This document shows positions 54,505 through 64,000 of a stretch of DNA of 64,000 nt, piece by piece. The notes under the pieces were generated by a model, which was not told the origin of the DNA, made no database searches, and was given only the letters and a program-made list of their open reading frames with translations. This DNA comes from Cryptomeria japonica. Taxonomy: Eukaryota > Streptophyta > Pinopsida > Cupressales > Cupressaceae. The stretch lies in contig NC_081413.1 in the NCBI RefSeq assembly GCF_030272615.1, positions 562,262,010 to 562,326,009 on the forward strand. The letters are read 5' to 3'. The first letter of the stretch is position 1. Each line of letters starts with the position of its first letter. The translations under genes were made by a program, and so were the position numbers.

Positions 54505-54660
54505 ATACACACACATGTGTGCACATATATATGTACAAACACACATGTATACATATACACATACACATACACACATGTACTCATACACACATGCATGCAT
54601 ACACACACATAAACACACACCTGTACATATATAGACATACATAGAAAAACATATACATAA
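54505..54660. repeat. CA/TA-rich microsatellite, right part
   Basis: It continues the 45880-47295 repeat after the Copia 2 insertion: ATACACACACATGTGTG, ACATATACACATACACATAC. It ends at about 54660 in ordinary sequence. Confidence 0.93.
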
Positions 54661-55177
54661 TTTTTTTGTAACCATTTAGATAAAACATCACAAACATGAA
54701 GACACAATGATCATTACAACTAGTGATATTATGAAAATTAACGTGACCAATGTGTATGTTCATAGGTCAAATTCAGTCCAATTTCCATAGGTCTAAAGAT
54801 AATTGAAAATACATCAAACACTTTCTTATCTTAAGGTCTATGTTCTCATGGTGGTAACTTCAACCCATAACCTAGAATCTCCATCAGCTCAAGTGTAGGG
54901 ACACCTTGAGGGGTGTATTCACTAATTTTTCCTTTTTCATGAGCAAACAACTAAGGGCCTCTAGGAGTGGAAGGATGACTGTATCACCCTCTCCCTAGAA
55001 AGATACAAGTAGCTTATGCTAAGTCAAGGATTTTTGTCTCATCCCATGGGAGGCTGATGGTGAGTGTCTTGGGGGGGAAACTATCTATCCCCTTGCACTA
55101 AAGCTATTGTGATGTTCGAACAAAAAAAGGGTGGATCACTAATCTAAGATGTTCAATGGGGGAACTTCTACAGAACT
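54661..55177. other. Unassigned sequence between microsatellite and Copia 3
   Basis: About 500 bases with no open frame of note, no repeat and no known element end. The part near 54960-55080 is richer in G and C. It may be the remnant of an older element. Confidence 0.5.
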
Positions 55178-56732
55178 TGATAATCATATCATTGATGTCA
55201 ACTGGTATGCAAGTTAATGTTACCAGTATTGGATATTGTTGGCATGTTGATGTCAACTAGTAAGCATATCAATCAATAAGAAATCAAGAGGCAAGTTGAA
55301 GGGAAGATAGACAAAATTGAAGAAAACAAATTGGAGGATTTCCAGATCATATATATTAAAAATGTGAATACTGTATTGGGAGCAAAGTGGGTGACTCGGA
55401 TAAGGAAATGAAAGGATAGCATGTCCTAATTGGCAAAATGAAGAAGTGCATGATATGAAGGTTAATCGGTTGGTGTATACCGGTAGTATGTTTGGGTAGT
55501 AACTAAGGTTGAACCGACATAATCAAGTGAGTTGGATGCTGACAGAGATAACACGTAGATTCTAGGTGGAAAACATGCAATGGTAGGTGAATTGTGTATC
55601 AGTGAGGTAGTTGCTGATTATGTCAATATTAAATGACATCTGCGAAGATCATGGATCAACTGTAAAGGATTACATCTCAAAAAGATTGAAAGGAAACAAC
55701 TGGATTGACAAATTCAAGGTCGATGACCAACTTTCTGTTTGCTAAATATAATAAATGTGTGTTGGAAGGATCAAATTTGGTGGTGATGTTTGATTTGTTG
55801 TAGGTTGTCAATCCCAAAACTAAGATCTGATTTTATTTGATACGGGTCATGGTCAGTGAAGAAAACCCTACGCGCATAAAGTTTGAACTTTGTTTTTGGT
55901 AGGAAAGAATGTGTATAAATGTGCAAATCAAAGACTTAAGTGATTGATGATGAGAAAAGAGTGTGGGATTATGCCAGAGGAGATTTGATTAGTTTGAGCG
56001 TTGATAGCAATAAATTTAAGTGATTGAATGTTAGAAGAAGAATCAACAAGAAGGGTTTAATGGGAAATGTTTAAGGTAACTGATAAACTATTATAGAGCA
56101 TAACAGTCTATAACACTAGCAGAGATTGAATCGGTAAGGTAGCAACTAAGAGTGGAGGAGAGAAAAGAGAGTGTGAGAGGAGATGTGGCTAGTCAAAAGT
56201 TGAGTTAAAGAGTATTTAGATAGAGAGAACTGAGATCCGGTAGAGGAGAAGCAGTGTGACAAAAAAGAGTTCAACCGACAAAGTGAATTGTTTGTAACGG
56301 TTACAAAACTCATTTGTAACAAGGTTCTTATCATTGTATTGATTTTATATCTCATTGTTTTTCATTAATTGGGTTATCGGTGTAGGGGTTGGTTCTCCTT
56401 GAGTTGGTTCTTAGAATAGATTAGGGGTTGTTTCTCCTTTGGGTAGGTGCCCATAAAATTTTAGGGGTTGGTGCTCCTTGGGTTGGTGCCCTAAACATTG
56501 TAAAACTGTTATTTCATTATGAGGCTGGATTGGAGTAGTAGATCTCCAACAATATTTCTCACCAAGGTTTTTCCCACATTGGGTTTTTCTCGTATATCTA
56601 GTGTTATGTGATGAGATTTTTTGTGTGATTTATTGTTAGTGTTTTCATTATTCTACTAATTGCACACACTAAATTTGAAATGATTTATAATCACTGATTC
56701 ACCCCCCTTTCAGTGATATCTTTTTCTCTACA
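55178..56732 (+). repeat. 5' LTR of Copia 3
   Basis: It starts TGATAATCATATCATTGATG, a shortened form of the 3' LTR start, and ends TTCTCTACA. TATA-like GTGTATAAATG stands near 55911, and the tract ATTCACCCCCCTTTCAG near 56697. Confidence 0.82.
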
Positions 56733-56734
56733 AT

Positions 56735-56747
56735 TGGTATCAGAGCC
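56735..56747 (+). promoter_or_regulatory. Primer binding site of Copia 3 (initiator tRNA-Met)
   Basis: TGGTATCAGAGCC begins two bases after the 5' LTR. Confidence 0.92.
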
Positions 56748-56807
56748 TTAGGTTCCCTGATGGTCAAAGCTTTCTCTAGCTTGGGTAGATTGTGGTTTAA
56801 GAACACA

Positions 56808-58780
56808 ATGGCAATAAATGAATCCTCCACCTCCAAAACTCCCATGTTTGATGGTACCAACTATGCCTTCTGGAGTAGAAGAATGGAAACTTATCCATCC
56901 TCCCTAGGTTTTGGTGTTTGGATATATGTGAAGAATGGGTATATTATCCCTAATGCTCCTCCTACAAATCCAGATGCAGAGGAGTATGAAAACAATGCCA
57001 ATGCCAAGCATGTTAATCTCAGTGCACTACTCATCTGCCAAGGAAAATTGGGATAAGTTGAAGAGATTATTTGAAGGAGATATCAAGGTCAAGGAGGCTA
57101 AACTACAAGCACTAAGAGGTCATCTTAAAGATGAAAGATGAAGAAAATATTGTTGATTACCTTCAAAGAGTTGATGAAATGGTGAACACTATTAGAGGAC
57201 TTGGAGAGGATATATCTGATGACGTTATTCTAAAAAATGTACTTAGATCCCTCACATCTAAGTATGATACAAAGGTCTCTATAATAGAAGAAGCCAAGGA
57301 TCTGAAAAACCTTTTCAGTGGATGAGTTATTTGGGTCCCTAACTACTTATGAGATGAGAACAGTCGGTGAAGGAACTTCAAAGAAAGAGGATGCTTTCAA
57401 CTCCATCAAAAAGGGTAAGGAAGAAATTACTCATGGAGAATCTAGTGAAGACTCAGATACAATGGTAGAAAAATTTGTAAGGAAGCTTACAATAGGATCC
57501 AATAAGTACAAATGAAAATTATCTTTCAAATATTTTAACTGTGGTAAAATAGGACACTTTTCTTCAAAATGTCCGTATGGTGAGAATAGTGGAGAGGAAA
57601 GCACCAGCAGACCTTCGGGAATGGATAAAAAGAAGAAAGCCTACCGACAAGAAAGAAGAAGCTACTGGAAGAAGAACAACCTGTAAACTTTTGAAGATGA
57701 TGCTACTAATGAAGAAAGTGCCTTAGAAGAGGGATGTTGTGAGGATGAAAGAGAACTTGATCTCTTTATGGCACTAGATGAACTAATTGATGAAGATAAT
57801 GAACATGAAGACATTGAATCTAAAGTGGACTTGGAAGGTGAGATCATAAGTGCTCTTGAGGAGTTGATTAAAACAAGAAGAAGAACTGAATAAGGTTAAG
57901 TATGTTGCTACAGAAGAACAAGATCATTCAAAGAAATCTCTGGAGGAGTCCAAGAAAACAATTTCTTACCTAAAACTCCATTTGGAAGAAACTAAAAGGA
58001 TATGTGAAGTTACATCCTCCGATTTGATAAAGAAGGAGAAGGAGCATCAAAATTTGGAAGAAGAAATTGTAAGGCTCATAAAGGAGCTTGAAAAGAGAAA
58101 GAGAATTAAAGATGAGGAGAAAATATGAAAGCAACACTTAAGCCTTGGAAGATGTTAAGTAACTAGAAGCACTCAAAATATACCAAAGGTATAGGGTTTG
58201 AAGAGGGGCAGAGTTCTAAAAACAAAGACACATCAAGCAAGGAGATAGAGTTTACTTCTTAAAGTGAAAGTAAAGAAAATCAAACCTTTACAGTCAGCAA
58301 AGCTACTGAGAAGAAGACCCATGTTTAAGCTAAAGAAATCGGCCTCTAAACTGGAAGGCTCACACATTATATTAGAATGCAAATCATAAAGGAAAGTTCA
58401 AGATTGATGATGAAGGGTTCACTAAATTCAACAACATGAGAGGAAGACACCTGGTGAGACAAAGGTTAGCTGATCCAAAGAGACAAGAGTGGTTTATACA
58501 CAAATTTCATGGTTAATGTTATTGGTGTAATAAGTTTGGACATAGAATTGTTGATTGTAGTTTGATGTGTAAGATCCCTCATAGTTTTGAAAGTAGAAAT
58601 AATTTGTTGCACTCTGGGAGATTAATTTTATTTGTTATTAGTGTAATGGGTTTGTTCATAGGAGTTATGAATGTAGGAGAAGTCTGTCAGTGTCCCACAA
58701 TAGTTTTTCAAGTTCATCTTTCAATGTCAATGTGAAATGCTATCATTGTCAAAAATTTGGCCACATTTCAAACTTAGGAC
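56808..58780 (+). pseudogene. Copia 3 gag with coiled coil and an array of zinc knuckles
   Basis: Start MAINESSTSKTPMFDGTNYA; capsid part WSRRMETYPSSLG, ENWDKLKRLFEGDIKVKEAK, NIVDYLQRVDEMVNTIRGLG, DDVILKNVLRSLTSKYDTKV. Shifts occur near 57050, 57140 and 57320. The first knuckle near 57530 is YFNCGKIGHFSSKC (first Cys is Tyr). Then an acidic part and a Lys/Glu-rich coiled coil (57690-58130) follow. Around 58500-58780 come three more knuckle-like motifs: CYWCNKFGHRIVDC, CY-stop-CNGFVHRSYEC, and CYHCQKFGHISN, which lacks its last Cys. Four knuckles in one gag are more than usual for copia, though an extended gag is known in Sireviruses. Confidence 0.78.
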
Positions 58781-58939
58781 ATCTAAGAAAAAGAAGTTAG
58801 TACCAGATCAGAGACCGGAAGCAAAACCAGAGCAAAAAATTTCAGCAAACAAGAAGAAGGAAGCCAACCCGGTTTGGGTTGAGAAGGATAAGAATAAAGC
58901 AGAATCAAGTCTGATTGTGCAGACTGCCCTGCATGCAAA

Positions 58940-60000
58940 AAGAATAAATATATGAGTTGTAGATAGTGGATGTTCCAATCACATGACTGGAGACAAAAAT
59001 AAGTTAATAAAATTTGAATATTGGAATGGAGGTTCGGTGAGGTTTGGAGATAACTCTTCCATCAAGATAAAAGGCAAAGGTACCCTGAACATAGATGGAA
59101 AATTGAAAGCTCATGATGTATACTATGTGGAAGGACTAAAGAATAATTTGCTAAGTGTGAGTCAGATATGTGATAAAGGATACAAATTCACATTTGACTC
59201 TAGTGGTTGTCAGATAATGAAGGAAAGTACTAAACAAATTGTTGCAAAATGTAAAAGGACAAATGGAAATATGTACAATCTAAAGGAATGCTTTGAATCC
59301 AAATGCATGATGGGATAAGTAGATGAGATTTGGTTGTGGCACAAAAAATTAGGCCATATAAACTTTGATAATCTGGTTAAGGTGAGCAAAAAGGGCTATG
59401 TGAGACATATACCACCAATCATCAAACCGGCAAGCACCTTTTGTGATGAATGTCTAAGAGGTAAGTAGACTAAGGTAACCTTCAAGACCAAAGAACATAA
59501 TACCTCAAGGCCCTTAGAACTCATGCATACTAATCTATGTGGACCAACCAGAACAAGAGATTTAGCTAGTGAGAGATACTTTATGTTGTCCATTGATGAT
59601 TTCTCAATAATGACACAGGTCACCTTTCTACATGACAAATCACAAGCATATGAGAGTTTCAAAATATTTAGGAAGATGGTTGAGAAGGAAAGTGGATACA
59701 AGATGAAATGTCTGAGATCTTATCAAGGTGGTGAATTCACATCAAATTAATTTGAAGACTATTGTGAGAGACATGGAATCATAAGACAATATTCAACCCC
59801 AAGGACACCACAACAAAACAATGTTGTAGAAAGGAAAAACTAGACTATCAAGGAGATGGCAAGAACTATGTTGAATGAGGAAAACATACCGGATATGTAG
59901 TGGAAGGAAGCAGTTCATATTGTTGTATATACATTGAACTGAGTTCAGGAGAGAAAATAGAAGATTGACACCTTATGAATTTTGGTATGATCAGAAACCA
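58940..60000 (+). pseudogene. Copia 3 protease and integrase
   Basis: The protease site VVDSGCSNHMTGDKN is intact, preceded by a TGA that replaces the usual Trp. Then YYVEGLKNNLLSVSQI, IWLWHKKLGHINFDNL, CDECLRGK (HHCC), LMHTNLCGPTRT, LSIDDFSIM, CLRSYQGGEF, NVVERKN. The first DDE Asp (HTDLCGP) is Asn and the second (LRSDxGGEF) is Tyr, so the integrase is inactive. Stops are at 59318, 59468, 59748, 59843 and others. Confidence 0.88.
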
Positions 60001-61957
60001 TCAATCAAATATTTCAAGGTGTTTGGAAGCAAATTCTTCATCAAAAGAGATGAAGATAGTTTAGATGGTTTTGAGTCTAGGAGTGATGAAGGTATTTTCT
60101 TGGGTTACTCTACTAACAACAAGGCCTACAAATGATATAACAAAATACTCAGAATATTCATTGAGAGTGTGCATTTATGAGTTGATGAAGACTTGCACAA
60201 AGGAAGACAAACACAAGGTTACCAATATGATGATTCTTGTGATGAAGATGAAGTGCAGTCATAAAGTGAATAAGAGGAACCCTGCAATACCCCTAACAGA
60301 TATGTGCAGAAAAATAATTTGGAAGAGTAGATTATAGGTAATAAAAATGATGGTTTACAGACTAGAAGAAGGCTTTCCCGAAACAATGAACAAGTGAATT
60401 TCTGCCTCATGAATTAAATGGAACCCAAAACATTTAATGAGGCTAACAAAAGTGAGAAATGGATGGATAAAATGGAAGAAGATCTACAACAAATTGAAAA
60501 GAATAAGACTTGGGAGTTAGTTCCTAGACCAACAGATACAAATGTCAGTGGTACTAAATGGGTTTACCAAAACAAGATGAATGAAGAAGGTAAGATTGTC
60601 AGGCATAAAGCAAGATTAGTGTGTAAAGAGTATTCTCAAGTAGAAGGAATAGATTTTGAAGAAAAATTTGCACCGGTTGCAAGACTTGAGGCTACTAGAA
60701 TGTTCTTAGCATTCTCTGCCTTCAAAGGATACAAGGTATATCAAATGGATGTCAAATCTGCCTTCTTGAATGGTAATCTGGAAGAAGAAGTCTATATAGA
60801 ACAATTGGAAGGTTTTTGTTGCATGATGATGAAACCTTTGTGTGCTTGTTGAAGAAGGAATTGTATGGTTTGAAGTAGGCTCCAAGAGCATGGTATTCAA
60901 GGTTAGATAATTATCTTCAAGAGAAAGGTTTTAGAAAGGGAAACCTAGATAGTAATATGTACATTAAAACAGATAGACATCACATGATTATTGTTGTTGT
61001 GTATGTGGATGATATAATATTTGGAAGCAACAAGGATACCCTGTGTAAAGAGTTTGTTGATCAGATGAAGTAAGAATTTGATAGTCTCATGCTTGGAGAG
61101 ATGTCATACTTTCTTGGTTTGCATATTTCTCAGCAAGATAAAGGAATATTTATCTCTCAGACCAAGTATGCCGGAGACATGTTGAAAAAGTTTCAAATGG
61201 AACACAACAAACTAGTAAGTACTCCCATGGTGACCAGATGAAAATTGAATAAGGTTGATGAGTTGCCTAAACTAGATTAGACCCTGTATAAATCAATGAT
61301 TGGTAGTCTGTTATACCTTACTACCTCAAGACCAAATATAGTGCAGGCGGTATGTATGGTGGCAAGATTTCAAGCTGCACCTAAACAGTCACATGTGAAT
61401 GCAGTTAGAAAAATCTTCAGATACCTACAAGGAACACTTAATTATGGCTTATGGTAGCCAAAGAGAGAAGAATTCACTTTACAAGCCTAAATTGATGCGG
61501 ATTGGGTAGGATGCATTGATGACCAGAATAGAACAAGTGGTGGAGCATTTTTTTAGGTAATTGGTTAGTTTCATGACACAATAAGAAGTAGGATTCAACC
61601 TCCTTATCTACTGTTGAGGCAGAATATATTGTTGCTGCTACATGATGTTCTTAGGTGTTATGGATTAAGCATACCCTCAAGGACATTTAGGTAGAAACAT
61701 TTGACCCTATTTCTATCTAGTGTGATAACTCAAGTGCAATCAACATTTCAAAGAATTTGGTTATGCACTCAAGGACAAAGCACATTGCCATCAAATACCA
61801 TTTTCTCAAGGAGAATGTTGCAGAGAAAGATGTAAAGGTAGAATATATCCCTACAAGTGAACAAGTCACTGATATCTTCACAAAACCTCTACCAGCAAAC
61901 ACATTTGAATATCTAAGACACAAATTAGGAGTTATCTCACTAGCTTTCTGCACTTAA
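60001..61957 (+). pseudogene. Copia 3 reverse transcriptase and RNase H
   Basis: After a decayed linker (60001-60417) the RT reads [61 protein letters not shown] shift near 60820 leads to KKELYGLK-stop-APRAWY and VVVYVDDIIFGSNKD (YVDD intact). MIGSLLYLTTSRPNIVQAV and DADWVGCIDDQNRTSGGAFF open the RNase H, which is broken at 61555. CDNSSAINISKNLVMH and DIFTKPLPANTFEYLRHKLG close it. Confidence 0.88.
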
Positions 61958-62370
61958 ATGTGTATAGAGGTCTATGGTTCAGGGGGAGTTCATATCCATA
62001 CATCTTTTGTCTCTTGGACCATATGTCATAACCAAGGGGAGATTAGGTGTTTGTGTTGCACTACCAGTAGGTTTGAGCCTTTGGTAAGTTGTCTATTCAA
62101 TTTGTTTATCTACAAAAGTCACAATCAGCATGCCAGGAAAAGTAACTTCACAAGGGGAAATTTGATCATCAATCCTCGTTTGTGATTTTTATAGTTGTCT
62201 ATTCAATTTTTCTATCTACAAAAGTCACAATTGGTCTATCGGGAGAATGAGTACAGTGGTTTGACCTACCAAAAATTGATGTTTGAGCCCTTTGTCATTT
62301 TGTCAAAGGGGGAGAAAGAACCCGAATTGTGAAGAAAATGTGTGTTGACATCAATGCCAAAGGGGGAGAT
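61958..62370 (+). other. 3' untranslated region and polypurine tracts of Copia 3
   Basis: No coding region. Purine tracts are at 61981, 62034 and 62306, and the functional one, CCAAAGGGGGAGAT, directly before the 3' LTR (ending 62370). Confidence 0.8.
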
Positions 62371-63881
62371 TGTTGTCATTGTGTTGTCATTGATGTCAAC
62401 CAATATGCAAGTTAATGTTACTAGTATTGGAGATTATTGGCATGTTGATGTCAACCTGTAAGCATATCAACTGGTAAGCAAGCAAGAGACAAGCTGAAGG
62501 GAAGACGGACAGAACTGAAGAAAACAAATTGGAGGGTTCCCAGATCATATATATTGAAAATGTGAATACTGCATCAGGAGGAAAGTGGGTGATGCGGATA
62601 AGGAAATGAAAGGATAGCATGTCCTAATCGGCTGAACAGAGAACTGCATGTTATGAAAGTCAATCAGTTGGTGTATTCCGATAGTATGTTAGCTCGGTAA
62701 CTAAGGTTGAACCGACATGATCAAGTGAGTCGGATGCTAACAGAGATAACATGTGGATTGTAGGTGGCAAACATTCAGTTGTAGGTAAACTATGTATTGG
62801 TGAGGTAGTTGCTGATTAGGTCAATATTAAATGATGATTGTGAAGATCATGGATTGACTACAGAGGATTACGGCTCGAAGAAGATTGAAAAGAAACAACT
62901 AAATTGACAAATTCAAGGCTGATGAACAATGTTCCATTTGCTAAATATAGTAAACATGTGTTGGAAGGATAAAAAATTGGTGATGTTTGATTTGTTACAG
63001 GTTGTCAATCCCAAAAATGAGATCTGATTTGATTTGATATGGATTGTGGTCAGTGAAGAAAACCCTAGGCGCGTAAAGTTTGAACTTTGTTTTTGGTAGG
63101 AAAACATGTGTATAAATGTGCAGATCAAAGACTTAAGTAATCGATGATGAGAAAAGAGTGTGAGATTAAGCCATAGGAGAGTTGATTAGTCTGAGTGTTG
63201 ATAGCAATATATTGAAGTGACTAAGTGTTAGAAGAAGAATCGGCAAGGTTTAAGGTAACTGGTAAATTGTTGCAAAGCATAAAAATCTATCAAACCGATA
63301 GAGATTGAACCAATAAGGTAGCCACTAAGAGTGAAGGAGAGCAGAGAGAGAGTGAGAGGAAATCTAGCTAGGTTGAAGCTGAGTTAAAGAGGATTCAAAC
63401 AAAGAGAACTGAGATCTGGTAGAGGAGAAGCATTGTGATAGAAAAGAGTTCAACCGACAGAGTGAATTGTTTGCAGTGGTTAGAAAACTTGTTTGTAACA
63501 AGGTGCTTATCATTGTATTGATTTAATATCTTATTTTTTTCACCGTGTCAGTTCTCGGTGTACGGGTTGGTTCTCCTTGAGTTGGTGCTCATTTAGATAG
63601 GTGCCCATAAATTGTTAGGGGTTGGTGCTCCTTGGGTTGGTTCCCTAAACATTGTAAAATTGTTATTTCATTGTGAGGCTAGATTGGAGTAGTAGATCTC
63701 CAATACCATTTCTCATAGAGGTTTTTTCCCATATTGGGTTTTCCTCGTGTATCTAGTGTTATGTGATGAGATTTTTTGTGTGATTGCTTGTCAGTTATTT
63801 TATTATTCTATTGGCTGCACACACTATTGGAAATTGTTTATCACTGATTAGCCCCCTCTCAGTGATATCTTGTGTTCTACA
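62371..63881 (+). repeat. 3' LTR of Copia 3
   Basis: It starts TGTTGTCATTGTGTTGTCAT and ends TGTTCTACA. TATA-like GTGTATAAATG stands near 63110. It differs from the 5' LTR at about one base in ten by eye. Confidence 0.85.
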
Positions 63882-64000
63882 ATAAGTAGTTATAGTGATA
63901 GTTATTTATAGGTGTAGTGGCAACAAAACATGGAAGGGTGGCTTACTAAAGGCTTAATAATCAAACAATTAATATTATTTTTTTTATTAATTTTTATTTA
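63882..64000. other. AT-rich right end, unassigned
   Basis: The last 119 bases show no open frame or repeat other than a T-rich end. Confidence 0.5.

Larger units (their letters stand above)
55178..63881 (+). mobile_element. Copia 3, Ty1/copia element of Sirevirus type with a long gag
   Basis: LTRs of about 1.5 kb, primer site TGGTATCAGAGCC, gag with a coiled coil and several zinc knuckles, protease, integrase, RT, RNase H and repeated AGGGGGAG tracts (61981, 62034, 62306, 62359) identify it. The first bases of the two LTRs differ by an indel and the bases next to the ends (GAACT and ATAAG) do not match, so the insertion duplication is not recognisable. It is heavily decayed. Confidence 0.9.

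Noticed and set aside
55173-55177. Target-site duplication of Copia 3
   Set aside because: GAACT on the left does not match ATAAG on the right; the start of the 5' LTR is altered.
1-64000. tRNA, rRNA or intact host protein genes
   Set aside because: No cloverleaf, rRNA core or intact non-element coding region was recognised by reading; short or diverged ones could be missed.

Overview
This 64 kb window is repeat-dense nuclear DNA of a plant, very likely a seed plant with a large genome (a gymnosperm would fit, but the sequence does not prove it). The evidence is the content: plant Tat-type and chromodomain Ty3/gypsy elements, Sirevirus-like Ty1/copia elements, plant L1-type LINEs with a DUF4283-like ORF1 or a terminal RNase H, a plant mobile domain ORF, and very long CA/TA-rich microsatellites. 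I found no intact host gene, rRNA gene or tRNA gene. Almost every coding region is broken by stops and frameshifts, so the window reads as layers of old insertions.

Layout. (1) 1-18806, minus strand: two members of one Tat-like Ty3/gypsy family. Element 1 (1-8755) has its 5' LTR at 7998-8755 and runs through gag, protease with a G-patch, RT and RNase H off the left edge. Element 2 (5' LTR 18047-18806) has gag and protease, but RT, RNase H and most of integrase are replaced by an unrelated segment. Its 3' side carries an array of covarying short hairpins and an antisense plant-mobile-domain ORF. (2) 18807-23250, minus: an L1 LINE interrupted by element 2. (3) 23255-24290: AT-rich satellite and a TACATATG minisatellite. 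(4) 24316-45821, minus: three pieces of one split gene for a transposase-like protein (SDGCAG and SGHGKG motifs, two probable introns). It is interrupted by Copia 1 (25181-32833, TSD GTATG) and by a 5'-truncated LINE 2 (33151-44073), which is itself split by a chromovirus (35695-43662, TSD GAAGG). (5) 45880-47295 and 54505-54660: one long CA/TA microsatellite split by Copia 2 (47296-54504, TSD ATACA). (6) 55178-63881: Copia 3, with a gag carrying several zinc knuckles.

Relative ages follow from nesting: split gene, then LINE 2, then chromovirus; LINE 1, then element 2. By eye, the LTR pairs of Copia 1 and the chromovirus differ by only a few percent, while those of Copia 2 and Copia 3 differ by roughly a tenth. 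Many inactivating changes are C to T (or G to A), including several CGA to TGA stops, as expected for methylated, silenced DNA.

The most promising observations are the split SDGCAG/SGHGKG gene, the hairpin array with compensatory stems (8764-9047), the two 20-bp-phased CAGACGC arrays in the element 1 leader, the pol-replaced element 2 with a membrane-like segment, the extra 3' ORF of LINE 2, and the multi-knuckle gag of Copia 3. Domain calls come from reading motifs only; no database search was possible.
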